Positions 6,811-13,479 of a stretch of 13,479 nt of DNA are shown here, one piece after another. This DNA is from JBNKEI01 sp050288705. Lineage in GTDB: Bacteria; Myxococcota; Myxococcia; Myxococcales; UBA5297. Both the position numbers and the translations under genes were made by a program. The notes beneath the pieces were generated by a model. That model was not told the DNA's origin. It worked only from the letters and a program-made list of their open reading frames with translations, and ran no database searches. The DNA lies in contig JBNKEI010000005.1 in the NCBI GenBank assembly GCA_050288705.1, positions 1 through 13,479 on the forward strand, in the 5' to 3' direction. Every line of letters begins with the position of its first letter. The first letter of the stretch is position 1.

Positions 6811-7998
6811 GTGAGCGAAGCTTACCCCAAGGGTTGCCGTAGGCTTGTTTTGATTAGCCTATGCTTGCTTGCCGGCATAGTGGCTTGCCAAAGTCACGAG
6901 CTTGAGCTGGTCGAAGCAAAGGCAGTAGAAGTGCGAACTAACACTATTGTAGTAGAGGGAAAGCAACTTCCCCCCAGTGTAATGCTGGTGGTAGATAGTT
7001 CCGGGTCAATGACTAAGTCGGCCACAGGAACGGGCTTGGATTGCACACAAGATGGCACCGGGGGGACAGAGTACGATGTCCGGTCGCCTTATTCGTGTAA
7101 GTGGAATGATCTCAAAAACGCTCTGGCTGACGCCGAAAACGGGTTTTTGGTCAAAAATGCGCACCTCGCTAGATTTGGTTTGTTGGCTTTTCCCGCAGAA
7201 ACCGGAACCTGTGCTCCAGGAGCCATAGCAGTGCCAATTGGGGAGAATGTTCAGGCTGTTCGGGAGCATCTATTGAACCGCTTGGTTCCCCGAGGAGGAA
7301 CCCCCTCCGCGGCTTCTCTTAGAGAAGCTATCAAAGACCCAGCTCTTCATAGTCCCGAGCGCGACCGTCGTCGTTTTATCATGCTTTTGACTGATGGTTT
7401 GCCTAATTGCAACGAGTCACTACGGCCGCTTTGCGCTCAGTGTAGGGAAGACTCGGAGTCATGCAACCAAGAGCAAGGATGCCGACCTACTGACCCTCCT
7501 TTAGATACCTGCGGAAGAATTCCTTTTGACGGAGCAAGTTGTCTGGACGAAGAGGGTTTGGTGCAGGCAATTGCGGAACTTAATTCGCAAGGAGTGGTGA
7601 CTTTTGTCATTGGCTTTGGAATAGAGACTGCAGAAGGAAACGCCAGTCGAGTATTGAATCGTGCTGCGCAGGCAGGGGGGCATCCGCGTATTGGCGAGAA
7701 AACCGAGTATTTCCAGGCAGATAACGTGGAGGAGCTTTCTTCGTTTTTAGAGGAAATTTTACAAAGCTTTCCTTGCACCTTTTCGCTAGCAGTTCCGCCA
7801 CAAGACTCGCAACTACTAACCGTTTCTTTAGAAGACATGCGTAATGCTAACGAAGAGGTACTCAATCCTGAGCAAGACTGGGTGTTTGCTAATCCAAGCC
7901 GCGAGGCTATTCGCATACAGGGTCAATGGTGTACAGCAATTCAAAATGCTCCTAGTGATCGCTACATAATTCGTTTTCGCTATGCCCAGTCGTTATAG
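6811..7998 (+). CDS. vWA-domain lipoprotein with Cys-rich insertion
   Basis: The 395-residue protein begins with a lipoprotein signal (lipobox IVAC, C26) after a positively charged start. A von Willebrand A domain follows from about residue 55. The metal-ion-dependent adhesion site is complete: DSSGS (62-66), T164 in RGGTPSAASL and D195 in LLTDGLPNC. Such domains bind protein ligands through a divalent cation. Between the D195 strand and the next strand (VVTFVIGFG at about 261-269) lies an insertion of roughly 45 residues with seven cysteines (C200, C208, C211, C218, C224, C234, C244), a pattern typical of secreted, disulfide-stabilised proteins. A C-terminal module of about 90 residues (C317, C383) follows. 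The GTG start has GAGGGAGGG five nt upstream. The ligand is unknown. Confidence 0.88.
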   Translation: MSEAYPKGCRRLVLISLCLLAGIVACQSHELELVEAKAVEVRTNTIVVEGKQLPPSVMLVVDSSGSMTKSATGTGLDCTQDGTGGTEYDVRSPYSCKWNDLKNALADAENGFLVKNAHLARFGLLAFPAETGTCAPGAIAVPIGENVQAVREHLLNRLVPRGGTPSAASLREAIKDPALHSPERDRRRFIMLLTDGLPNCNESLRPLCAQCREDSESCNQEQGCRPTDPPLDTCGRIPFDGASCLDEEGLVQAIAELNSQGVVTFVIGFGIETAEGNASRVLNRAAQAGGHPRIGEKTEYFQADNVEELSSFLEEILQSFPCTFSLAVPPQDSQLLTVSLEDMRNANEEVLNPEQDWVFANPSREAIRIQGQWCTAIQNAPSDRYIIRFRYAQSL

Positions 7999-8030
7999 GG
8001 ACATAGCAGCAAGCTTTGGACGTTTTCTGG

Positions 8031-8042
8031 CAAGCATGCTTG
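8031..8042. repeat. 12-bp perfect palindrome between two genes
   Basis: CAAGCATGCTTG is self-complementary over 12 bp and lies about 55 nt before the ATG of the next gene. It may be an operator or part of a weak 3' hairpin of the vWA gene; no T-run follows. Confidence 0.35.
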
Positions 8043-8098
8043 GCGTCGTGTAGGCTTAGAGCTTGGTCTCGTACGCGACAGATAGGAGTGTTTTAGCC

Positions 8099-8536
8099 AT
8101 GAAGCGGTCCGTGTTGATGGTCTTATTGGTTTGGTTTCTGATCACTGCGTGGGGCAGTAATGCTGCGCAGGCGGCATCGGTAAGCCTGAATTTGGGCGGC
8201 GACTATTGGTTAGATCGAGGTGGGATGTTTGAGTTAATGCTGCGTGCCCAGGGAAATGTTGCCCGACGCATTGCTTTGGCGGGACGAGTGGGAGCAATGG
8301 TGGTTACGTCGCCTAATGAAGTGGGAATTCCTGCCGATTTAATTTTCCAAATTCGTCTGCGCAAGGCATATATCGAGGGTATGGCTGGTCCCTGGATATT
8401 GTTTGAAGGCGAACCGATTCGTGCCCATCTGGCTATGGGATTTGGCATTCGCGGAGGTCCCATTTCTCTAGGAATGGAAATTGGTTGGCTCAATCCTCAT
8501 GGAATGGTGGGAATGCGGGCGGGTTTTGCTATTTAG
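8099..8536 (+). CDS. Small exported beta-barrel-like protein, unknown function
   Basis: I chose the ATG at 8099 because TAGGAG lies 9 nt upstream and the product then starts with a standard signal peptide (MKRSVLMVLLVWFLI..NAAQA, cut near residue 25). A longer frame from 8063 would put 12 polar residues in front of it. The mature part of about 120 residues alternates glycine-rich hydrophobic strands (LNLGGDYWL, LAGRVGAMVV, AHLAMGFGIRGG, LGMEIGWL, MVGMRAGFAI) with short turns. That pattern is typical of a small outer-membrane barrel or lipocalin-like fold. It has no cysteines. I do not recognise the family. It sits 100 nt after the vWA gene and 113 nt before the GTPase gene. Confidence 0.75.
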   Translation: MKRSVLMVLLVWFLITAWGSNAAQAASVSLNLGGDYWLDRGGMFELMLRAQGNVARRIALAGRVGAMVVTSPNEVGIPADLIFQIRLRKAYIEGMAGPWILFEGEPIRAHLAMGFGIRGGPISLGMEIGWLNPHGMVGMRAGFAI

Positions 8537-8583
8537 AATGGGTTGTGAGGCAAGAAAGCGGTCCGGAAGACTGGTAAGTCGGG

Positions 8584-8589
8584 TATACT
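8584..8589 (+). promoter_or_regulatory. Possible -10 box for the GTPase operon
   Basis: TATACT matches the -10 consensus at five of six positions, 60 nt upstream of the GTPase ATG. No convincing -35 hexamer stands 16-18 nt before it, so the promoter is tentative. Confidence 0.25.
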
Positions 8590-8608
8590 AGATTAACTAT
8601 TTTGGAAA

Positions 8609-8630
8609 AGACGCTTGACTAGGTGCGTCT
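8609..8630 (+). promoter_or_regulatory. Leader hairpin directly before the GTPase gene
   Basis: AGACGC (8609-8614) and GCGTCT (8625-8630) can form a 6-bp stem with a 10-nt loop, ending 19 nt before the ATG at 8650. No Shine-Dalgarno sequence is visible in that 19-nt gap, so the hairpin could influence initiation. Confidence 0.35.
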
Positions 8631-8649
8631 CCACTGATTTTTGGTTCCA

Positions 8650-9351
8650 ATGGTCCAGCTCAATCACGAAAACCGAGAGCTTACCATCAAGATTGTCTAC
8701 TACGGACCAGGTCTGTCCGGAAAGACCACTAATTTGAAGGCTCTTCACGAGCGGTTTAACGAACAGATGCGTGGTCAGCTTTTGAGTGTAAATACTGCCG
8801 ACGATCGCACTCTCTTTTTTGATCTAATGCCTCTGTTTTTTACTACTCGCTCTGGGTTGAAGATGAAACTGAAGCTTTTCACAGTTCCTGGGCAAGCGAT
8901 TCACAATGCCACTCGTCGATTAGTATTGCAGGGAGCAGACGGCGTAGTGTTTGTAGCCGACAGCCAAAAGGGAGCGAGTCCGCAAAATAATCGATACTGG
9001 CACAACATGGTAGAAAACCTTCGCGAAAACGGCTTTGGTCCGGAAGAAGTGCCGATTGTCATTCAATTCAATAAGCTTGACCTTCCCAGCACCAAAACTC
9101 CCGAGGAACTCGAGCAGGTACGCCGCAAACGTAGTGAGCCAGTATTTGGCGCAGTTGCAATTCGCGGCGAAGGGGTGACCGAAACTTTATTTGGCCTTTT
9201 GCAACGTACTTATCGTAATCTTGATTCTCGGCTAGGCTTAAATAAAAAATTCCAAATAACTGAGCAAGAATTTTTAACGCAAATTTTTTCTCACGCAGAC
9301 TTGCGCAATACGGCGTTAATAGACCTCTTTCCCCCGCGGCCCCATGGTTGA
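8650..9351 (+). CDS. MglA-like Ras-family GTPase (cell polarity)
   Basis: From the ATG at 8650 the 233-residue protein aligns without gaps to Myxococcus MglA through the switch regions, which supports this start over the TTG at 8641. The P-loop is GPGLSGKTT (19-27). R53 in DDRTLFFD matches the MglA arginine finger. The G3 box is TVPGQ (78-82), with Q82 at the MglA catalytic position. The G4 box is NKLD (141-144) and a G5-like segment follows at about 169-174. MglA-type GTPases set the leading pole for gliding motility and other polar systems. Canonical MglA has 195 residues; this one carries about 40 extra C-terminal residues (from about 195) not found there. It lacks a visible ribosome binding site, overlaps the kinase gene by 8 nt, and has no MglB neighbour. 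It may be a paralogue rather than the motility MglA. Confidence 0.92.
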   Translation: MVQLNHENRELTIKIVYYGPGLSGKTTNLKALHERFNEQMRGQLLSVNTADDRTLFFDLMPLFFTTRSGLKMKLKLFTVPGQAIHNATRRLVLQGADGVVFVADSQKGASPQNNRYWHNMVENLRENGFGPEEVPIVIQFNKLDLPSTKTPEELEQVRRKRSEPVFGAVAIRGEGVTETLFGLLQRTYRNLDSRLGLNKKFQITEQEFLTQIFSHADLRNTALIDLFPPRPHG

Positions 9352-10780
9352 GTCAGAATCCATTTTGAATCGCGAGTTGATACTTGCAGAAATGCTGGAT
9401 TTGCCAAGCTTCACAGAAGTATGTCGAAGCTTTGCTAATATCTACCAATTGGGGGTAAAAGTATTTGATAAGAATGGCACAAAATTAGTAAATATCGAGG
9501 TAGAAAACCATAGTTTTTGTGGATTGGTTTTTCAATCCCCCAGAGGTCGAGAGCAGTGCTTGCAAACTCAGAAAGAAATAGAAACAAGAGGCAGCGAACA
9601 TAACTGTACTCAACAAGAGCCTTTTTTTAATAGAACTGTTTGCGACTCTATATGCGCTGTTCCTTGCTTTACAGGTTGTCAATACCTAACCATGCCACTG
9701 GTTCACGAGGGCGATTTCTTAGGAAGGGCTATATTTGGACCTTATGTTCCTCATGATGTGGTTCGACTTCCGCAAGGAATTGTTCATGATTTGGGATCAG
9801 AATTCGATTTGCGAAAAGCCGACGAACTTTTTCGGAATTCTAGTCGCGCTGCCGAAAAGACTTTAGCAAAAGTTTTAGTGCATTTTCGGTCAATATGGGA
9901 AATTCTTCTAAATGCAGGAAAAAAGGTTTTGTTGACCAGTCAAATGTATATCGAGTCCACGCAAGAATCCTATCGAGAAATAGAGGCAAGAAATCGAGAC
10001 CTAATAGCTGCCAATCTTCGACTGCAAGAATTAGATCGATTAAAATCTAACTTTTTAGCCACTGTTTCGCACGAATTGCGTACCCCGCTGACTTCAATTA
10101 TTGGTTATTCCGAGATGTTAGCGCAAGGAATGGCTGGCCCTCTTCAGGAGGAACAAAAGGAATACGTAAACACAATTTTAGAGAAGGGAGAAACCCTACT
10201 TTCACTCATTTGTTCAATGTTAGATATAACTCTTATAGAGGCTGGGCGCGTCCGTCTAGTGTTTTCGGCAACCGATATAGGAGGTTTGGTTCGGCAAGCG
10301 GTTTCTACGCTTGGTCCGCAAATAAAAAGAAAAAATCTCGCTATCCAAATCAGTTTAGACGATATGGAAATGCCTTTTGTTGATCATGATCGCATTTTGC
10401 AGTGTTTGGTAAATCTAATTGCTAACGCAGTTAAATTTACTCCCGAAAATGGGAATATAAAAGTGGAGACTAAAGCCAAATGTCCGCCAGGATTTCTGGA
10501 TGGAGACGCGGTAGGTTTTTTATTGACAGTAGAAGATAGTGGAATCGGAATTGCTCCCGAGCAATTTAAAAATATTTTCGATACCTTTTATCAGGTGGAC
10601 CAAAGCTCAACTAGAAAATATGGTGGCGCCGGACTGGGGCTTGCAATTGTAAAGAGTTTTGTTGAAGCGCATGGAGGAACAATTCGAGTGGAAAGCGAGG
10701 TCGGAAAGTTCAGTCGATTTTTGCTAGCAATTCCTTACCAGTTTCGGGCTGGTGAAATGGAAATCAATGTTCCTTTTTAA
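9344..10780 (+). CDS. PocR-domain sensor histidine kinase
   Basis: This 478-residue kinase has an N-terminal PocR-type ligand-binding domain (about 18-190; SFCG...GREQC...LGRAIFG). A coiled coil follows (about 200-235), then a HisKA dimerisation domain with the phospho-acceptor H243 (VSHELRTPLTS). The HATPase domain has N-box NLIANAVKF (357-365), DSGIGI (398-403) and GGAGLGL (427-433). There is no transmembrane segment, so it should be cytoplasmic. PocR domains sense small metabolites in other proteins. Here four cysteines are spaced C-x3-C-x3-C-x3-C (C100, C104, C108, C112), with C59, C72 and C88 nearby, which suggests metal or redox sensing. The ATG lies inside the GTPase gene, overlapping its end by 8 nt, so translation is probably coupled. 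There is no receiver domain here or next to it. Confidence 0.92.
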   Translation: MVESESILNRELILAEMLDLPSFTEVCRSFANIYQLGVKVFDKNGTKLVNIEVENHSFCGLVFQSPRGREQCLQTQKEIETRGSEHNCTQQEPFFNRTVCDSICAVPCFTGCQYLTMPLVHEGDFLGRAIFGPYVPHDVVRLPQGIVHDLGSEFDLRKADELFRNSSRAAEKTLAKVLVHFRSIWEILLNAGKKVLLTSQMYIESTQESYREIEARNRDLIAANLRLQELDRLKSNFLATVSHELRTPLTSIIGYSEMLAQGMAGPLQEEQKEYVNTILEKGETLLSLICSMLDITLIEAGRVRLVFSATDIGGLVRQAVSTLGPQIKRKNLAIQISLDDMEMPFVDHDRILQCLVNLIANAVKFTPENGNIKVETKAKCPPGFLDGDAVGFLLTVEDSGIGIAPEQFKNIFDTFYQVDQSSTRKYGGAGLGLAIVKSFVEAHGGTIRVESEVGKFSRFLLAIPYQFRAGEMEINVPF

Positions 10781-10827
10781 AGGCGAAGGTAAAAATGTTC
10801 TTATAGTTTTTACAGAATAGGTATGTT

Positions 10828-11646
10828 GTGCATTTAATAGAATTTAGTGAAGCTGATATTGAAGAATTAAGGGCATTCTTCCTGGAAGATGCTGCGCAAT
10901 ATAATTTTGCTTTAGGAGTATTGGAAGAACAGGGATTAGGAAAAGACAGTTTAGTTGAGGCTTGTGGGTGGAGAAGCAGCGGAAGTATTGCTGGGGTAGT
11001 TTTGGTTGGAGGTAAAGGGGGACTTGTTTTACCCTGTTTCCGAACAGTCCACGAGGCCGCAGCATTCGCCAAAAAATTGAGAGGAAAGTACAAGGTGCGT
11101 AGTATTTTGGGTGAGCGGAGCGTAGTAGATTCTTTTCATCGAGCCCTTGATTGCGGTTTCCCCAAAAAATCGCGAATTCAAAAACTTTTCTCCGCATCCG
11201 CTGATGACTTGGGGCCCTTCGTTTGTCCAGGACTGCGAATGGCGTCAATATTCGATTATGCAAAACTAGTAGATCTCTCCTTAATGGCCTATAGAGAAGA
11301 AAACGGAGAAATTCCTGCTTCAGTGGAGAACGAAATTAGGCGAAGAGTTCGGGCTCGAATCGAAGGAGAGCGAACTTTTGTATTAGTAGAAGAGCAACAA
11401 GTATTAGTTAAAATCGATATTGGGGTGCGCAGTCGACAAGGAGCGGAATTAGAAGGAATTTTCACTATTCCTGAGCGTAGACATCGAGGGAATGCTACTC
11501 TAGCTTTAGGTCAGCTTAGCCGAACTTTGTTGAGCTCAATTAGACGCCTATCAATTCGGGTCGATGAGCATGCTTCTGCTCTTATTAAGGTATGTCGTAA
11601 AGTAGGATATCTGCCGCTTAGACCCCAGCGTTTGCTGATTTTTTAA
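10828..11646 (+). CDS. GNAT-like acyltransferase with DUF4081-like N-terminal half
   Basis: The 272-residue protein has two halves. The N-terminal half (1-120: FFLEDAAQYNFALGVLEEQGL...GVVLVGGKGGLVLP...) resembles the DUF4081/GNAT-like module found before acetyltransferase domains. The C-terminal half carries motif A, LEGIFTIPERRHRGNATLAL (208-227), with the R-x-x-G-N-A acetyl-CoA loop, and a motif B-like end (SIRVDEHASALIKVCRKVGYLPL). Such proteins probably acylate a protein or small molecule; the substrate is unknown. The GTG start at 10828 has only a weak AGG upstream. The 47-nt gap to the kinase and 28 nt to the next gene point to one transcript. A link to the GTPase is inferred from position only. 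Confidence 0.8.
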   Translation: MHLIEFSEADIEELRAFFLEDAAQYNFALGVLEEQGLGKDSLVEACGWRSSGSIAGVVLVGGKGGLVLPCFRTVHEAAAFAKKLRGKYKVRSILGERSVVDSFHRALDCGFPKKSRIQKLFSASADDLGPFVCPGLRMASIFDYAKLVDLSLMAYREENGEIPASVENEIRRRVRARIEGERTFVLVEEQQVLVKIDIGVRSRQGAELEGIFTIPERRHRGNATLALGQLSRTLLSSIRRLSIRVDEHASALIKVCRKVGYLPLRPQRLLIF

Positions 11647-11674
11647 TACCAACACCTAATACCTAGAGGAAAAA

Positions 11675-12961
11675 TTGCATTATAAAATTTGGTTCTTTGC
11701 AGTGGGTTGCTATTTTTATTTTTGCATGGTTGCTAATTCATCATTAGCGTGGGAGTCGTCCGCGGGAATTGAAATTGGACCAGAATACATAGATAAAGAG
11801 ACTTTTATTGGCACTGTTCCCCGGTTTCAATACGATGGTGAACAGTTGTCTGCTATGCTTGATATTCCTTTGCGCTGGAGAACAAAAAGGTCAGCGATAA
11901 CAATTTTAAGAAAAGAAGATTGGGACTCGCTTTCTGACTGCGGAAGAATAATAAAAAAAATAGATTTTGTTGAAACCGAACTAGCTTTAGCAGTCCACGT
12001 TGGCATTATAGGGCGCAAAAGTATTGGGCATGGAACCCTAATGCACGAATACAGCAACTCCTTTAATCCCGATAAACAGCCAGTAGGAATAGAAATAGAT
12101 GTGGCCCAAGGCCCGTGGAAAGCCGAAGTTCTTAGCGCAAATATTTTGGGATGGGGAGTTCTAGCGGCTTCATTTTCGATCGAGCCCTTGACCGTATTAG
12201 GATTAGATAGTGACCAAGTTCACTTTTCTTTGTCCGTTGCTGGCGATGCTGAGCCGATAAGAAGCACGTCTAAACGAATGGTAATATATGGTGCAGGAGT
12301 TGATGTAGTAATAATTCGCAACTCGTTTTTTCAACTAGTACCATATATAGATATCAATAGTACTTCCCAAGGTGGTCACGGGTTTCATGGAGGAATTTTG
12401 GGAGCTTGGAATAGCTCGCAAGCAGATTGGTCATGGAGGCTGGAGTGGCGAAAAACTGGTGCAGCCTACCGGCCGGAATACTTTGACATTGCCTACGAAA
12501 TAGAAAGGGAAAGCATGTTATTTGCAGATTCCCGGTCATTTGGCGGAGATGCCGTTCAGTCATGGTCTAAAAATTCAATTCCTTATGCGGCAGCTAATTC
12601 CTTTAAGACTGAAGTGCGTATGCACGCCAGTAATACATCTTTTTCTGTAGGACTAATGTCTCTGGGACGAAACCCCTGGACCAATAAGTTAGACTATCAT
12701 GCCTCGGCAATGCTGGAACTATCCTTCCAAGAAATAGAAATAGCTGGTTTTTTAGTGGCCCGTCCATTTGCATGGAAAAACAATCCTGCACGACTGTTTT
12801 GGCAGGTAGAAGCACGTTATCGGATTCATCCATTATTCTATTTTTGGGGTACAGGAGCGCAAATGTATCGAGCGAAAAATCTCGGCGGCGGGGAGATTCC
12901 CACCATGGCCAGGTATTTTGGAGTAGGGGTGGGTAGTGCTTTTAGCCTGGAGCATTATTAA
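11675..12961 (+). CDS. Predicted outer-membrane beta-barrel protein, unknown function
   Basis: The 428-residue product starts with a signal peptide (MHYKIWFFAVGCYFYF...NSSLA, cut near residue 25). It continues as many short amphipathic strands rich in aromatic residues and Gly (for example GAGVDVVIIRNSFFQLVPYIDIN, WSWRLEWRKTG, HASAMLELSFQEIEIAGFL, RLFWQVEARYRI), ending RYFGVGVGSAFSLEHY. That is the look of an outer-membrane barrel of about 14-18 strands, with no second domain visible. The TTG start is preceded by AGAGG with a 5-nt spacer, and the signal peptide begins there. I do not recognise the family. It is the last gene of the run that starts at the GTPase. No intrinsic terminator follows; the 160-bp repeat begins 8 nt after the stop. 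Confidence 0.8.
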   Translation: MHYKIWFFAVGCYFYFCMVANSSLAWESSAGIEIGPEYIDKETFIGTVPRFQYDGEQLSAMLDIPLRWRTKRSAITILRKEDWDSLSDCGRIIKKIDFVETELALAVHVGIIGRKSIGHGTLMHEYSNSFNPDKQPVGIEIDVAQGPWKAEVLSANILGWGVLAASFSIEPLTVLGLDSDQVHFSLSVAGDAEPIRSTSKRMVIYGAGVDVVIIRNSFFQLVPYIDINSTSQGGHGFHGGILGAWNSSQADWSWRLEWRKTGAAYRPEYFDIAYEIERESMLFADSRSFGGDAVQSWSKNSIPYAAANSFKTEVRMHASNTSFSVGLMSLGRNPWTNKLDYHASAMLELSFQEIEIAGFLVARPFAWKNNPARLFWQVEARYRIHPLFYFWGTGAQMYRAKNLGGGEIPTMARYFGVGVGSAFSLEHY

Positions 12962-12968
12962 TTTGCCT

Positions 12969-13128
12969 CGTAACTATTCCGTACTCTTCTTTTTTGACAA
13001 CGAAAGGTTGTAAGAAAACCGTTCAGGCCGAGCTTGTCGAGGCCCAAGGCTTCCTCGACTTCATGCCTGCGGCATTACCGCTCGGAAGGACCGTAGTTTT
13101 CAATTTTGGTTACTCGCAAAGTGGTTAG
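12969..13128 (+). repeat. Dispersed ~160-bp repeat, copy B
   Basis: It matches 62-222 base for base over long runs (for example 13012-13071) with scattered substitutions and one- or two-base indels, in the same orientation. The internal inverted repeat is kept. The copy begins 8 nt after the stop of the outer-membrane protein gene and could supply its 3' hairpin. Confidence 0.85.
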
Positions 13129-13158
13129 GGCGTGTCCCTATATCCGACACCACGCCCT
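13127..13158. repeat. 8-bp inverted repeat between the two repeat elements
   Basis: AGGGCGTG (13127-13134) pairs with CACGCCCT (13151-13158) around a 16-nt loop. It bridges the end of the 160-bp repeat and the start of the next element, and may mark an insertion junction. Confidence 0.45.
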
Positions 13159-13164
13159 CCGTCA

Positions 13165-13479
13165 TTCCCGCGAAAGCGGGAATCCAGGGGGCACCACAGT
13201 CGAAACACCAGCTTGCATTCCGATTTGACCTTTTTTAGGCTTTGGATGGCGTTACGATTGTCGTTGGACGAGAGTAAGTGGTCTCAAATTCGTGGTTTCT
13301 TGAATATGAGTTGTTCGAGGACATGATGACCGCAATTGGTCGTGAAAAGCAGCTAAAAAAGTGGCGTCGTGCGTGGAAGATGGGTCTCATCGAAAAAACG
13401 AACCCTGGATGGGCTGACCTTTGGCCCCAAATCATCGATTAACAAAGTCGTGCCCACTGGATTCCCGCTTTCGCGGGAA
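13165..13479. mobile_element. Element bounded by 30-bp inverted repeats (ATTCCCGC/GCGGGAAT type)
   Basis: The 30 bp at 13165-13194 match the reverse complement of 13450-13479 at 29 of 30 positions. Each end also holds its own hairpin, an 8-bp stem ATTCCCGC/GCGGGAAT with a GAAA (or TTTC) loop. Between them lies the tail of a GIY-YIG nuclease gene. Hairpin repeats of this type are widely dispersed in proteobacterial genomes. The right end may extend beyond the window, so the outer boundary is not certain. Confidence 0.75.
13278..13442 (+). pseudogene. GIY-YIG endonuclease C-terminal fragment
   Basis: The frame ending at TAA 13440-13442 reads LEYELFEDMMTAIGREKQL, then KKWRRAWKMGLIEKTNPGW, then ADLWPQIID. 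This is the conserved C-terminal half of small UvrC-like GIY-YIG nucleases (REKQLKKW.R.WK..LIE..NP.W.DLW). A stop at 13275-13277 closes the frame upstream. The N-terminal half with the GIY and YIG motifs is missing, although intact proteins are only about 90-100 residues. Its position inside the inverted-repeat element suggests that such nucleases travel with, or help spread, these repeats. The copy is dead. Confidence 0.85.

Noticed and set aside
7437..7916. 159-codon minus-strand frame inside the vWA gene
   Set aside because: Shadow of a gene with a complete metal-binding site; no start signal of its own.
8063..8098. Upstream extension of the small barrel-like protein
   Set aside because: It would bury the signal peptide behind 12 polar residues; the ribosome binding site fits the ATG at 8099.

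Overview
The window looks like a chromosomal stretch of a Myxococcota- or other deltaproteobacterium-like Gram-negative. The evidence is an MglA-type polarity GTPase, two lipoproteins with clear lipoboxes (an S1 protease and a Cys-rich vWA protein), predicted outer-membrane beta-barrels, and frequent GTG/TTG starts behind good Shine-Dalgarno sequences. The taxon is an inference; there is no rRNA or other phylogenetic marker beyond two tRNAs.

Left part (about 1-5100): an accessory zone of decayed genes. It holds a copy of a ~160-bp dispersed repeat (62-222) and a TIGR00300/ornithine-cyclodeaminase-type gene (minus) whose N-terminal domain survives only as out-of-frame remnants. An apparently intact small GNAT acetyltransferase (minus) follows. 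Next come a three-frame wreck of an AAA+ ATPase (DUF4143 type), the C-terminal scrap of a subtilisin-like protease, an intact small secreted protein, a possible frameshifted secreted-protein remnant, and a 5' scrap of a PIN-domain toxin. An intact stand-alone CheY-like receiver (minus, TTG start) closes this part.

Middle (5366-6565): a tRNA-Lys(TTT)/tRNA-Glu(TTC) pair with a plausible promoter and a strong intrinsic terminator, then a convergent S1-family serine protease lipoprotein (minus).

Right part (6811-12961): six apparently intact genes, all on the plus strand. They are a vWA-domain lipoprotein, a small exported barrel-like protein, an MglA-like GTPase, a PocR-domain histidine kinase that overlaps the GTPase stop by 8 nt, a two-domain GNAT-like protein and a 428-residue predicted outer-membrane protein. 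From the GTPase onward the spacing (-8, 47 and 28 nt) suggests one transcript: a Ras-like polarity switch, a ligand-sensing kinase, an acyltransferase-like protein and an envelope protein. No MglB, Roadblock protein or receiver domain lies beside them. This is the most interesting unit in the window; its joint function is inferred from arrangement only.

Right edge (12969-13479): a second full copy of the ~160-bp repeat in the same orientation, followed by an element bounded by 30-bp inverted repeats (each a hairpin with an 8-bp stem) that encloses the C-terminal half of a GIY-YIG endonuclease. A truncated third copy of the 160-bp repeat lies at 6684-6724, between the protease and the vWA gene.
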